Below are positions 43,335 through 52,591 of a DNA stretch of 64,000 nucleotides, piece by piece. Both the position numbers and the translations under genes were made by a program. Source of the DNA: Acholeplasmatales bacterium (lineage in GTDB: Bacteria > Bacillota_I > Bacilli_A > Acholeplasmatales > Anaeroplasmataceae); assembly GCA_017454375.1 (NCBI GenBank), contig JAFTDB010000022.1, positions 1-64,000 on the forward strand. Reading direction: 5' to 3'. The stretch's first letter is position 1. Each line of letters starts with the position of its first letter. The notes under the pieces were generated by a model, which worked only from the letters and a program-made list of their open reading frames with translations, did not search any database and was not told the DNA's origin.

Positions 43335-44294
43335 ATGAAACAAAGAATAATTACAGGAACATTATTAGTTGCAGTACTAGCTCCACTTTTATTGGTGCCA
43401 GCATGTAAGCCTATTTATGAAGTTCTAATGGTAGTTATGGGTATTGGCGCAATGTATGAGCTAATACATATGTACGATAAGGAAAAGAAAATACCACTTG
43501 TAATGCGTATTATTGCAATAGTAGTTATGCTTATTTTATACGCATCATTTGTTAATTACATTCCACAGTGTAGGGATACTCTGGTTGTGAAGGTGCTACA
43601 ACACATTATTATCAACCCTAACTCTGGTAAAACAATGGAAGAACTATCTCCAATGTTTGGCATTTTTATTGCGTTTATTATCTTTATGTCCTCACTTGTA
43701 ATGGTTAAAGATTTTACAGTGTCAGATTTAGGTAGATTATATATTGCGGTTATCTACGTCAGTGTTGCGGTTGCATCCATGACTGCAATGCGTCAATTTG
43801 GTGTACGTTTCATCGTATATCTAGCAGTAGTAATCTCACTTACTGATGTATTCGCCTTAGTATTTGGATTAACACTTGGTAAGCATAAGATGGCACCAAC
43901 CATTTCTCCTAAGAAATCTTGGGAGGGCGCAATTGGTGGTACACTTACAGCTACAGTAGTAGGATTCTTGATTTTATTCTTATATCCTAAGTTCTCAGGC
44001 ATTTTCCACCATGGCGTTGAAATGGAATTCTTCGATGGTGTATTTGGCTATGCTGACTTCACAACTGTAGGTAAGGTATTCTTCATTATTGTATTAACAG
44101 TATTCTTATCAGTATGTGGACAAATCGGTGATTTAATTGCTTCAAAGCTAAAGAGAGATTTTGGTGTAAAGGATTATTCAAATATCTTCCCAGGACATGG
44201 TGGTATTCTAGACAGATTCGATTCACTTATGTTCGCATCTGCCGTATTCTATGCATTCCTAGTCATGGAAATTCAATTATTCCCAATCATTTAA
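43335..44294 (+). CDS. cdsA: Phosphatidate cytidylyltransferase
   Basis: The 319-residue membrane enzyme makes CDP-diacylglycerol from phosphatidic acid and CTP, the entry to phospholipid synthesis. About eight membrane segments are seen. The CDS signature near the C-terminus, KRDFGVKDYSNIFPGHGGILDR, is intact, and ISPKKSWEGAIGG precedes it. It is somewhat longer than the common 260-290 residues because of extra hydrophobic sequence in the middle. It leads the cdsA-dxr-rseP string typical of Firmicutes. Confidence 0.95.
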   Translation: MKQRIITGTLLVAVLAPLLLVPACKPIYEVLMVVMGIGAMYELIHMYDKEKKIPLVMRIIAIVVMLILYASFVNYIPQCRDTLVVKVLQHIIINPNSGKTMEELSPMFGIFIAFIIFMSSLVMVKDFTVSDLGRLYIAVIYVSVAVASMTAMRQFGVRFIVYLAVVISLTDVFALVFGLTLGKHKMAPTISPKKSWEGAIGGTLTATVVGFLILFLYPKFSGIFHHGVEMEFFDGVFGYADFTTVGKVFFIIVLTVFLSVCGQIGDLIASKLKRDFGVKDYSNIFPGHGGILDRFDSLMFASAVFYAFLVMEIQLFPII

Positions 44295-44307
44295 TAGGTG
44301 ATTTAAA

Positions 44308-45450
44308 ATGAGATATGTTTATATTGCAGGTGCTTGTGGATCAATCGGTACACAAACACTTGATGTTATAAGAGAAAATCAAAATGAATTTAAGGTTGTT
44401 GGTTTAACACTTGGTAGAAACCTAGAGCTAGGTAAGAAGCTTTGTGAGGAATTCAAACCTGAAATAATTTCATTAAGAGAACGTGTTGATTTCAAATTAT
44501 CTTATAATCCTATAATTTGTTATGGGGATGAAGGATTAATTGAGGTTGCCAAATATCATAAATATGAAGACGAGCTTTTTGTCAATGCTTTGGTTGGTAT
44601 ATCTGGACTTGCTCCAACAGTAGCCGCTATCAAAACTAAAAAAGATTTAGCACTTGCTAATAAGGAAACCTTGGTTGTTGCTGGTGATATCATCAAGAAT
44701 TTGATTTTTGAATATGGAGTAAAACTTACTCCAATTGATTCTGAGCATTCAGCAATCCTAGAATGTCTTCATGGTGAAGATAAAAAAGAAATTAAGAATT
44801 TGATCATCACTGCTTCAGGTGGATCATTTAGAGATAAAAAAAGAGAAGAACTAGTTGGCGTTACAAAGGAGATGGCCCTAAATCATCCTAACTGGAGTAT
44901 GGGCAGCAAAATCACAATTGATAGTGCCACTATGATGAACAAGGGCTTTGAAGTTATCGAAGCTCATTATTTATTTGATATCCCTTATGAAAATATCAAA
45001 ACAATATTGCATAAGGAATCAATTATCCATTCCTTTGTTGAATACAAGGATGGTGTAATCAAGGCTGCCTTAGGTAGTGCTGATATGCATATACCTATTC
45101 AATATGCCTTGAAATATCCAAGACACGAGAAGTTAGATTGTGGTAAGGAATTCTCAATGATAGGTATGACACTTCATTTAGAAGAATTATCATTTGATCG
45201 TTATCCATGCTTAAAGTATGCATATGATGTAGCTTCAAAGGGCGGAATTTACTACGCAGTATTAAATGCGGCTAATGAGGCTGCAGTTCATTTATTCTTA
45301 AATGATAAAATTGAATTTTTACAAATAGAAGAAATAATTGCTTCATATATTTATGAGCCTAAATATGAAGCTATCGAATATAACCTAGATAATATTTTTA
45401 ATATTAGTAAGGATATTTATAACGAGATATTACGAAAGTTCGGTGATTAA
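44308..45450 (+). CDS. dxr: 1-deoxy-D-xylulose-5-phosphate reductoisomerase
   Basis: The 380-residue NADPH- and metal-dependent enzyme makes 2-C-methyl-D-erythritol 4-phosphate, so isoprenoids are made by the MEP pathway here. GACGSIGTQTLDVI binds NADPH; ALANKETLVVAGD, PIDSEHSAI, ITASGGSFRD and HPNWSMGSKITIDSATMMNK are the substrate and metal-site regions. Length is normal. It is coded 13 bases after cdsA and two bases before rseP, a conserved cluster. Such enzymes are inhibited by fosmidomycin as a family property. Confidence 0.97.
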   Translation: MRYVYIAGACGSIGTQTLDVIRENQNEFKVVGLTLGRNLELGKKLCEEFKPEIISLRERVDFKLSYNPIICYGDEGLIEVAKYHKYEDELFVNALVGISGLAPTVAAIKTKKDLALANKETLVVAGDIIKNLIFEYGVKLTPIDSEHSAILECLHGEDKKEIKNLIITASGGSFRDKKREELVGVTKEMALNHPNWSMGSKITIDSATMMNKGFEVIEAHYLFDIPYENIKTILHKESIIHSFVEYKDGVIKAALGSADMHIPIQYALKYPRHEKLDCGKEFSMIGMTLHLEELSFDRYPCLKYAYDVASKGGIYYAVLNAANEAAVHLFLNDKIEFLQIEEIIASYIYEPKYEAIEYNLDNIFNISKDIYNEILRKFGD

Positions 45451-45452
45451 TT

Positions 45453-47156
45453 ATGTTTTTAGCCATTACAGGTGCTTGGCTAGTAATATTATCAATAATT
45501 GCGTTTATATTAATCATTGGTGTTATTATTGTCGTACATGAGGCTGGCCATTTATTCTGGGCTAAGAAGGCTGGAATATTATGCCATGAATTCTCTATCG
45601 GTATGGGACCAATACTTTATAAGCATCAATTCAAGGAAACTTTATTTTGTATAAGAGCAATTCCAATTGGTGGTTATGTAGCAATGGCTGGTGAGCAGGC
45701 TACTGATGATTTGGTTAAGGTTGGAGATAATGTCGGTATCAACATCGAGGGTGATGAGGTAGTTGAAATCATCTTAGATGAAAAGAAAGAATGCATGATT
45801 AGAGGCGAGGTTGAATCTGTTAACCTAATTGGTAAGGATGATACTGAGCTTTACATAACATTAAAGGATGGAGTTAATTCAACATTCTATAAGGTTAGAA
45901 ATAATGCTAAATATGTATTTGAGCATAATAAGACATTACAAATAGAGCCATATGATCGTTCATTTGATGCTAAAAGTAAATGGATGAGATTCATCACTTT
46001 AGTTGGTGGTGCATTAAATAACTTCATTTTAGCATTAATCATTTATATTATTGTAGCATTTGCTTCAGGCGTACCTAATACATCATCAAGTGTAATTGGT
46101 AATGTTTCAGTAGAAGAAGAATATAATTATCCAGCAAGCAATAAGCTTCTTGCTGGAGATGAAATCAAATTAGTTAATGGTGTAACTATTACATCTTGGG
46201 ATGATTTTTCTAAAGCAACTAAGGATGCTTATAATAATAACCAAACAACATTAAATATTACAGTAAATAGAAATGGTGAAGAAAAAGCTTTTGAAATAGA
46301 AGCTTATACATATATCGTATCAGTTGGTATTTCAAATATCGGTGCTAAGGATTATAAGCTAGCTACTAAAACTGCAGGAACTAATACCTATACAGGATTA
46401 GAGGTTGGTGCTGTTAGCAAGGATAGATATCAGGATAAGAATTCTAATATCATCGCAACTGGTGATTTATTAACTAAGATATCTGTAACATATGATGATA
46501 CAGATAAAGCCAAAGGTAAGACTGATTTTGTAAACAGAGAAATAACTTCATGGGGAGAGCTTATGAAGATATTCAAAGGTATTACATCAGCTGCCAAGGT
46601 TCAATTTACATATTATCATTATGAAAATAATGATTATAAACTATTAACATCAGGTGTAATTGAAACTTACACTGATGAGGTATTATCTAATCAAAGAATT
46701 GATAAGATTCAAAATAAGATTGGTATATCACCAACTACTCGTTTTGATTTCTTTGGATCATTCGGTAATGCTTTTGCAAGCTTCTGGAATGATTTCACAT
46801 TAATATTTAGAACATTAAAGCTACTTATCGCACCTAGTGGTGTAAGACAGGTAGGCGTTAAGAATTTATCATCAGTTGTTGGTATCTTCGATATGGTTAA
46901 AAACTATATTGGGGCTGGCTTCCTAGCACTGTTAAGCTTTACAGCAATGATCTCAGTTAATATCGGTGTTGTAAATCTACTTCCAATTCCTGCACTTGAT
47001 GGTGGTAGAATCGTATTTTTATTAGTTGAGGCTATCACAAAGAAGAAGCCTTCTAAGAAGGTTGAGGCTACAATTAATAATGTATTCTTCATATTAATAT
47101 TAGCTTTATTTGTATATATAACTATTAATGATATAATGCGTATCGCAAGTAGGTGA
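45453..47156 (+). CDS. rseP: Site-2 intramembrane zinc metalloprotease RseP
   Basis: The 567-residue member of the M50 family cuts anti-sigma factors and remnant signal peptides within the membrane. The zinc motif VVHEAGHLF has HEAGH at residues 29-33 in the first membrane helix, and the third metal ligand is in LLPIPALDGGRI (about 508-519). Between the helices are a long loop (about 80-175) and one or two PDZ-like domains (about 205-290 and perhaps 310-410). B. subtilis RasP is about 420 residues, so the extra 140 residues are notable. It ends in TGA and is followed five bases later by a GH43 gene. Confidence 0.94.
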   Translation: MFLAITGAWLVILSIIAFILIIGVIIVVHEAGHLFWAKKAGILCHEFSIGMGPILYKHQFKETLFCIRAIPIGGYVAMAGEQATDDLVKVGDNVGINIEGDEVVEIILDEKKECMIRGEVESVNLIGKDDTELYITLKDGVNSTFYKVRNNAKYVFEHNKTLQIEPYDRSFDAKSKWMRFITLVGGALNNFILALIIYIIVAFASGVPNTSSSVIGNVSVEEEYNYPASNKLLAGDEIKLVNGVTITSWDDFSKATKDAYNNNQTTLNITVNRNGEEKAFEIEAYTYIVSVGISNIGAKDYKLATKTAGTNTYTGLEVGAVSKDRYQDKNSNIIATGDLLTKISVTYDDTDKAKGKTDFVNREITSWGELMKIFKGITSAAKVQFTYYHYENNDYKLLTSGVIETYTDEVLSNQRIDKIQNKIGISPTTRFDFFGSFGNAFASFWNDFTLIFRTLKLLIAPSGVRQVGVKNLSSVVGIFDMVKNYIGAGFLALLSFTAMISVNIGVVNLLPIPALDGGRIVFLLVEAITKKKPSKKVEATINNVFFILILALFVYITINDIMRIASR

Positions 47157-47160
47157 TTTA

Positions 47161-48627
47161 ATGAAATACACTAATCCGGTAATTTTATCTGATTATAGTG
47201 ATCCAGATGTAATAAGATATAATGATAATTATTATCTCGTCGCATCTTCATTTAATCACACACCAATCTTACCAATCTTAAAATCTAAAGATTTAGTTAA
47301 TTTTGAAATCTTAAGATATGTAGATGATGAAATCCCATTTAAAAGATTTGATCATGTATGTCATGGAGATGGTGTATGGGCACCATCAATAAGATATCAT
47401 GATGGATATTTCTATATCATTGTTCCGTATCCTGATGAAGGTATTTATATTTATAGAACTGATGATATAGAAAATGGTACATTTGAGCATTGGTGCTTAA
47501 TTGAGGGTAAAGGTATTATTGACCCATGCCCTATTTGGGATAATGGTAAATGTTATTTAGTTGTAGGATTTGCTAAAAGTAGAATTGGTTTTAATTCAGT
47601 ATTAGGTCTATATGAGGTATCAACTGATTTAAAACATAATCTTAGTGGAGATTATAAAATAATATTTGATGGTCATGACACCGCACCTACAATTGAAGGG
47701 CCTAAATTCTATAAAAGAAATGATTATTTCTATATATTAGCTCCAGCTGGAAGTGTTAAGACTGGCTGGCAGGTAGCACTTAGAAGTAAAAATGTTTATG
47801 GACCATATGAACAAAAAATTGTAATGCTACAGAATGATTCAAAAATTAATGGTCCACATCAGGGTGCTTTAGTAACACTTTCTGATGGTAATGATGTTTT
47901 CTATCATTTCCAGGATTTGAAATGCTATGGTAGAATTGTTCATCTTGAACCAGTTAAATGGATTAATGATTGGCCAATTATAGGTAATGTTAAGGATGAG
48001 CTACTTGGTGGTGCACCAGTAGATGAATGGGAATATTTTACAGAGCCTAATAAGGATTATAAAATACAAACATCTGATGATTTTAAATCTAATAAATTAT
48101 CATTAATATGGCAAACACCTGCCAATAAAAAGGATAATTTATACAAATTAGATAATGGTTTAATTTTGTATGCGAGTGGTAATAATGAATCTATTAATAA
48201 ATTAGATTTATTACCAAATGCATTCTTAACAAAATTAATTTATAAATCATTTGAGATTAAAACATTATGTCATTTTCATTTAAATGAAGGTGAGGATACT
48301 GGCTTATGCTATATGGGTAGTGATTATGCTAGTATAAATGTAATTAGAAAAAATAATAAAAATTATGTAAGAATCATCAAAGGTAATTTCAAAGATAATG
48401 GTAATGAAATAATTTTTGAAGAGGCTTATAATAAAGATGAAATAATATTTAATATGTTATATTTAGAACCAGATAAATATATATTTGGTATAAATGGTAA
48501 ATATTATGATTATGAATTTATTGCCACACCAGGTAGATGGATTGGCGGTAAATATGGCATATACACAAGAGGTAGAAGTGGATATGCCAAATATGACTAT
48601 TTTGATGTAGCGGAGGTGCAAGAATGA
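47161..48627 (+). CDS. GH43-family glycoside hydrolase, beta-xylosidase/arabinofuranosidase type
   Basis: The 488-residue enzyme opens with the GH43 pattern NPVILSDYSDPDVI, with the catalytic base Asp14; the general acid is probably the Glu in APTIEGPKF (about residue 176), and a third acidic residue lies in IIDPCPIWD near 120. The five-bladed propeller occupies about 1-290; residues about 300-485 look like the beta-sandwich accessory domain common in the xylosidase subfamilies. There is no signal peptide, so it acts on imported oligosaccharides. It is squeezed between rseP and an rRNA methyltransferase gene, an odd setting for a sugar enzyme; the other sugar genes start 1.4 kb downstream. 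Specificity (xylose or arabinose) cannot be read. Confidence 0.9.
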   Translation: MKYTNPVILSDYSDPDVIRYNDNYYLVASSFNHTPILPILKSKDLVNFEILRYVDDEIPFKRFDHVCHGDGVWAPSIRYHDGYFYIIVPYPDEGIYIYRTDDIENGTFEHWCLIEGKGIIDPCPIWDNGKCYLVVGFAKSRIGFNSVLGLYEVSTDLKHNLSGDYKIIFDGHDTAPTIEGPKFYKRNDYFYILAPAGSVKTGWQVALRSKNVYGPYEQKIVMLQNDSKINGPHQGALVTLSDGNDVFYHFQDLKCYGRIVHLEPVKWINDWPIIGNVKDELLGGAPVDEWEYFTEPNKDYKIQTSDDFKSNKLSLIWQTPANKKDNLYKLDNGLILYASGNNESINKLDLLPNAFLTKLIYKSFEIKTLCHFHLNEGEDTGLCYMGSDYASINVIRKNNKNYVRIIKGNFKDNGNEIIFEEAYNKDEIIFNMLYLEPDKYIFGINGKYYDYEFIATPGRWIGGKYGIYTRGRSGYAKYDYFDVAEVQE

Positions 48628-49967
48628 AAATAGGTGATGAATTTATTCTTGATATTAAAAGATTAGGAATAAATGGTGAAGGAATTGGTTATTATAACAA
48701 ACTAGCAATCTTTGTTAATAATGCACTTCCAAAGGAAGGACATAAGGTAAGAGTCACTAGAGTAGAAAATAAGATGGCTTTTGCTGAAAGCTTAGAGGTA
48801 TTACATAAATCTGATGATAGAGTAGAACCAAAGTGTGAATTCTGCAGTGAATGTGGTGGCTGTGGTGTAATGCATATCAAATATGATTCTATGTGTAATT
48901 TCAAAAGAGATATGGTAATTGAGGCTATATCTAGATATACAAAATTAAATCCACGTTCTTTTGAAATAAGAGAAACAGTTAAATCAGATAAAGAATTTAA
49001 TTATCGTAATAGATCTATCTTACCTGTATCTATGAATAAAGAACATAAGCTAGAATTATGTATGATTAAAAGTGGCACTAACCATAATGTCTTTATTAAA
49101 GATTGTTTAGTTCATGATGAACTAATCAATAAGATCAATAATAAGATTTTAAAATATGCTGATGAAATTGCAGTTAGCCCATATAATCCTAAAACTAAAA
49201 CTGGTATCTTAAGATTTGTATCAGTTAGAGTTAATTCTAAAAATGAAGCAATGGTGTGCTTCGTATGTTATGAAAAATCTGATTTAGTTAATAAATTAGC
49301 TAAGAAGGTTATTGGCATAGAAGAAGTTAAGAGTGTTTATATGAATTATAATCCATCACTTAAGCAAGGTAATATCTTCTCTGAAGATACTACACTTCTT
49401 GAGGGTGATGAATATTTAGAAATGTATTTAGATGATTATAAATATAAAGTATTACCTACTACATTCTTCCAATTAAACTCTAATCAAGCATCTAAGATGA
49501 ATTCAATCATCTTAAAGGCTTGTAAACTATCTAAAAAGGAAGTAGTAGTAGATGCATATTGTGGTGTTGGTTCAATATCATTATATTTATCTAAATTAGC
49601 TAAGAAGGTTATTGGTATTGAATATGATAAGAATGCCATTGAGCTTGCTAAAGAAAATGCTAAATTAAATAAGATTAACAATACTGAATTCTTACAAGGT
49701 GATTCTGCAAAGATCTTCAAGGATATGATTAAGGAAGTAGATGTTTTAGTTGTAGATCCACCTAGAACTGGTTTAACGGATGAATTTGTTAATAATATTT
49801 TAGAAAGAAACATAAAGAGAGTTGTTTATGTTTCTTGTAACCCAGCAACATTTGCTAAAAACTTAGATAAGCTAAGTAGCAAATATTCTGTAAGTTCAAT
49901 CACACCACTTGATATGTTCCCACAATGTCCAAATGTAGAGCTTATCGCAACTCTTAATTTAAAATAA
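48624..49967 (+). CDS. rlmD: 23S rRNA (uracil-5-)-methyltransferase, RlmD/RlmCD type
   Basis: The 447-residue SAM-dependent enzyme has an N-terminal TRAM domain (LGINGEGIGYYNKLAIFV), a four-cysteine iron-sulfur motif in CEFCSECGGCG, and a C-terminal methyltransferase with VVDAYCGVGSIS, VLVVDPPRTGL and the catalytic Cys in VYVSCNPATFAKNL. These fit the RumA/TrmA family; in low-GC Gram-positives one RlmCD enzyme often methylates two 23S uridines. Its start overlaps the GH43 stop by four bases (ATGA). The tRNA enzyme TrmA is a less likely alternative because it lacks TRAM and the cluster. Confidence 0.93.
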   Translation: MKIGDEFILDIKRLGINGEGIGYYNKLAIFVNNALPKEGHKVRVTRVENKMAFAESLEVLHKSDDRVEPKCEFCSECGGCGVMHIKYDSMCNFKRDMVIEAISRYTKLNPRSFEIRETVKSDKEFNYRNRSILPVSMNKEHKLELCMIKSGTNHNVFIKDCLVHDELINKINNKILKYADEIAVSPYNPKTKTGILRFVSVRVNSKNEAMVCFVCYEKSDLVNKLAKKVIGIEEVKSVYMNYNPSLKQGNIFSEDTTLLEGDEYLEMYLDDYKYKVLPTTFFQLNSNQASKMNSIILKACKLSKKEVVVDAYCGVGSISLYLSKLAKKVIGIEYDKNAIELAKENAKLNKINNTEFLQGDSAKIFKDMIKEVDVLVVDPPRTGLTDEFVNNILERNIKRVVYVSCNPATFAKNLDKLSSKYSVSSITPLDMFPQCPNVELIATLNLK

Positions 49968-49972
49968 TGAAA

Positions 49973-50018
49973 AAGCTGTAAAGCAAGTTATCAAACTAGA
50001 CTTTACAGCTTATTTTTT
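49973..50018. terminator. Bidirectional terminator between convergent genes
   Basis: Arms AAGCTGTAAAG (49973-49983) and CTTTACAGCTT (50001-50011) pair perfectly. A T-run follows on the + strand and an A-run lies on the other side, so it can stop both the + strand rlmD transcript and the - strand pectinesterase-acetyltransferase transcript. Confidence 0.85.
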
Positions 50019-50635
50019 TACCATAATTCTTTTTTATTATATATTGTGTCTTCCTCAGTGATTTCTCTTATTGCCTTACATGGATTGCCATATGCTAAGT
50101 AATTATCTGGGATATCATGTGTGACAACAGATCCAGCACCTATTACACAGCCATTTCCGATTGTTACACCTGGAAGTACTATTACATTACCACCAAACCA
50201 ACAATTATCACCAATCTTTATTGGTGCTCCGTATTCTCTATCGGTTACCTTTTTAAGCTCTTCATCATAATATTGATTTCTTTCCTGATATCTTAAGGGA
50301 TGAAGTGGAGTTAATAGGCTTACATTTGGGCCGAAGAAGCAATTGTCTCCAATTTCAACAGGACATACATCTAAGATTGTAAGTCCGTAGTTTGCATAAA
50401 AATTATCACCTATTTTAGTATGAACACCATAATCTACATATAGATTACCTGTAACATAAATATCTCCTTTATGCTGAGGAAATATTTTATCTAAAAGCTC
50501 TTGTCTTTTAGGATCAGTATCATATAATTTATTGAAATCTGTAACTAAATCATGCATCTTATGAGCCAGCTTATTGGCTTCTGAATCTGCAGGCCTATAT
50601 ATTTTACCTGCCAACATCTTTTCGTATTCTGTCAT
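50018..50635 (-). CDS. maa: Maltose/galactoside O-acetyltransferase family protein
   Basis: The 205-residue left-handed beta-helix acetyltransferase transfers acetyl from acetyl-CoA to a sugar hydroxyl. The N-terminal MTEYEKMLAGKIYRPAD is the Maa/LacA hallmark, followed by hexapeptide repeats (IGDNCFFGPNVSL, IGDNCWFGGNVIVLPGVTIGN). The catalytic His is in TPLHPLRYQERN. It is coded 11 bases after the pectinesterase gene on the - strand. Pectin is naturally acetylated, but this family adds acetyl groups, usually to spare sugars for detoxification, so its exact place in pectin use is unclear. Confidence 0.92.
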   Translation of the reverse strand: MTEYEKMLAGKIYRPADSEANKLAHKMHDLVTDFNKLYDTDPKRQELLDKIFPQHKGDIYVTGNLYVDYGVHTKIGDNFYANYGLTILDVCPVEIGDNCFFGPNVSLLTPLHPLRYQERNQYYDEELKKVTDREYGAPIKIGDNCWFGGNVIVLPGVTIGNGCVIGAGSVVTHDIPDNYLAYGNPCKAIREITEEDTIYNKKELW

Positions 50636-50646
50636 AAAATCACCAA

Positions 50647-51525
50647 CTATTTAAATAATTTTAATATTTTATCTTTTTCTATATCAGATAATTCTTTAAC
50701 AAATGGAGCCCTGTTGGCTCTATTTTTACTATATTCATAGAATCTAGCGTGCTCATGTCTATTAGCTCCAGGCCATTTTGAGAAGCCGTTAGGATTGATA
50801 TGAGTACCATAATTACAGTTTATGAAGGCAGCATATCCATAATCTCTCCAAGGTCTGCCTAAATATACATTGTTAGCACCCTTTGATATGATGTTGCATT
50901 CATTGAATACAAAACCAGTTTCTATTTCCTCATAATGGGCAGGGGCAGTTAGGTAGCCGTTGCCAATTGATATGATATCGCACTTATCAAATAGTACTGT
51001 GCCACATCCAAAGATGAAATCTACATCACCAGATATTTTGCAGTTTTTATATTTTTGATGAGATTGTAGACCTCTTAGCTGAGAAGGAAGAAGAAAACCA
51101 GTATATCTTTCTATTAAATCATGTGGTAATGGTCCACAAAATAATGTGTCTTGGGCACTTTCTATATTTAGGTTAACACCACTGAAGTTATCACCATCTA
51201 CGTATAAGGCCACTGCCTGGCCATATTTAGAAGAAGGAGTACTTGTGTTTCTAATAGTTAGATTCTTTATAGTAACATTATTGCCACTTACATATACTGT
51301 ATAGGTTCTAAAGGTATTACATTCATTGTGATCAGGCAAAATCTTATGGAAATAGTCCATATTTTCAATTATTGTATCTTCTCCCTCACCAATGATTGTA
51401 ATATTGTCATTATTTATGACAATTTTTTCTTTATAAATACCTTTTTTGATGTAAATTACATCATTTTCATTGGCGTTAGCGATTTGATTACTAATTGAGT
51501 TGTTATTTTCGACATAAATGTTCAT
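50647..51525 (-). CDS. Pectinesterase, apparently cytoplasmic
   Basis: This 292-residue right-handed beta-helix esterase (CE8) should remove methyl groups from galacturonate residues. Family motifs are GQAVALYV, AQDTLFC, the catalytic GDVDFIFGCG and YLGRPWRDYG. The second catalytic Asp is in VDFIFG and the substrate-site Arg is in LGRPWR. Most pectinesterases are secreted; this one starts MNIYVENNNS with no signal peptide, implying action on imported methylated oligogalacturonides. Its ribosome site is AAAGGAG on the - strand, and a promoter lies just upstream. The gene is divergent from the sugar ABC operon. Confidence 0.93.
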   Translation of the reverse strand: MNIYVENNNSISNQIANANENDVIYIKKGIYKEKIVINNDNITIIGEGEDTIIENMDYFHKILPDHNECNTFRTYTVYVSGNNVTIKNLTIRNTSTPSSKYGQAVALYVDGDNFSGVNLNIESAQDTLFCGPLPHDLIERYTGFLLPSQLRGLQSHQKYKNCKISGDVDFIFGCGTVLFDKCDIISIGNGYLTAPAHYEEIETGFVFNECNIISKGANNVYLGRPWRDYGYAAFINCNYGTHINPNGFSKWPGANRHEHARFYEYSKNRANRAPFVKELSDIEKDKILKLFK

Positions 51526-51549
51526 TTTATATCAACTCCTTTAATATAA

Positions 51550-51577
51550 ATTATATTAAATAGTCCTTAAAAATCAA
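51550..51577 (-). promoter_or_regulatory. Promoter for the pectinesterase-acetyltransferase unit
   Basis: Read on the - strand, TTGATT (51572-51577) and TATAAT (51550-51555) are spaced by 16 bases. No cre-like sequence was seen in this direction. Confidence 0.6.
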
Positions 51578-51689
51578 CAATTATCATAATTTTACATTAA
51601 TAATGGCAAATAAAAGAGTTACTTTTTCCTTGACTCTTAAAATTGTGTTAATTTTTCCTGAAAATGGGCCTAATATAAATTTATTTATA

Positions 51690-51739
51690 TTGACTGAAAA
51701 ATTGCATAATGTTAAAATTAACCTATGAAAGCGCTATTT
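51690..51739 (+). promoter_or_regulatory. Promoter of the sugar ABC operon with cre site at the transcription start
   Basis: TTGACT (51690-51695), 17 bases, and TAAAAT (51713-51718) with TGT before the -10 make one of the strongest promoters here. Bases 51726-51739 (TGAAAGCGCTATTT) match the CcpA cre consensus except at one position and start right at the predicted transcription start, where CcpA would block initiation or early elongation. Confidence 0.72.
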
Positions 51740-51787
51740 TTCGCTGTGTCTAGCCAAAAAATAACGTTGACTCATATAGGAGGCATT

Positions 51788-52576
51788 GTGAGAAGAAGTT
51801 TAAAAAGCTACATGGTAATAGATTTAACGATGCTAACTATAATTGGAGCCTTACTAGAGGGTTTATGTGCTAGATTTGGTGGTTTGGTATTTGCGAATAC
51901 AACACCCACTACATTCATATCACTTTTTATAGTCTTTCTAGCAGTCGTTAGATGGAATTTATGGGGTTTAATAACTATTCCATTCCTGGCTATTGCAACT
52001 ATGATTGGTGGAATGAATGGTGACATTGATACCCTAAAATCATTTTATAACTGGAGCTATACTGGCTGGCAAGCATATATATCAATCATATGTGGAATGC
52101 TAACAGTAGGGCTTGATGTAATAATATTCAAAAAGTTCAAAACAAAGAAAGTTGTTCATAATATATACGCACTTGTCGGTATCTGTATCGCAAACTTTGT
52201 GCTATATAACTTAGTTCAACTTTTAGTATTTAGATTATTAACCTCACATGGTGATTTGCTTCACCAGGGTTATGTAGAATATGTAGTCACAAATTCTAAA
52301 GGTACATTTACTCATAATTTGTGTACCTATGGTGAAGGTGGCTTCATAGCTAACCTATTCTCACTAGCTGCTATGGTGGTGGGAGGTCTTATTCTTAGGT
52401 CACAGGGAGTCATGACAAATGTTCATGATAAGCTTCTTGATGATAAATTAAACGCAGAATTAGATGAATTGGATCAAAATTTCAGAATCGAGGAGCCTGA
52501 AGATTCTGAAGATTCAGTTTTTACTGCAAAAAGCGAAGACTCAGGCACAGAGGATTCGCAAGAAAAATCGCTTTAA
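51788..52576 (+). CDS. Hypothetical membrane protein heading the sugar ABC operon
   Basis: The 262-residue product has about five membrane segments and an acidic, Glu/Asp/Ser-rich cytoplasmic tail (about 220-262). I recognise no family with confidence; the compact helices and MIGGMNGDIDT loop are faintly like ECF-type substrate-binding subunits. GTG 51788 is chosen because AGGAGG (51778-51783) lies just upstream; an in-frame ATG at 51725 lies on the cre site at the transcription start and has no ribosome site. It comes nine codons' worth of spacing or less before the first permease gene, so it is part of the transport operon. Confidence 0.72.
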   Translation: MRRSLKSYMVIDLTMLTIIGALLEGLCARFGGLVFANTTPTTFISLFIVFLAVVRWNLWGLITIPFLAIATMIGGMNGDIDTLKSFYNWSYTGWQAYISIICGMLTVGLDVIIFKKFKTKKVVHNIYALVGICIANFVLYNLVQLLVFRLLTSHGDLLHQGYVEYVVTNSKGTFTHNLCTYGEGGFIANLFSLAAMVVGGLILRSQGVMTNVHDKLLDDKLNAELDELDQNFRIEEPEDSEDSVFTAKSEDSGTEDSQEKSL

Positions 52577-52591
52577 AAGGAAGGTGTGTGT

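Noticed and set aside
49973-50018. Mobile-element terminal repeat
   Set aside because: The inverted repeat lies between convergent genes with a T-run; a bidirectional terminator explains it, and no transposase is near.
51725-51787. N-terminal extension of the first ABC-operon protein
   Set aside because: The ATG is at the predicted transcription start and inside a cre-like site with no ribosome site; AGGAGG just before GTG 51788 fits better.
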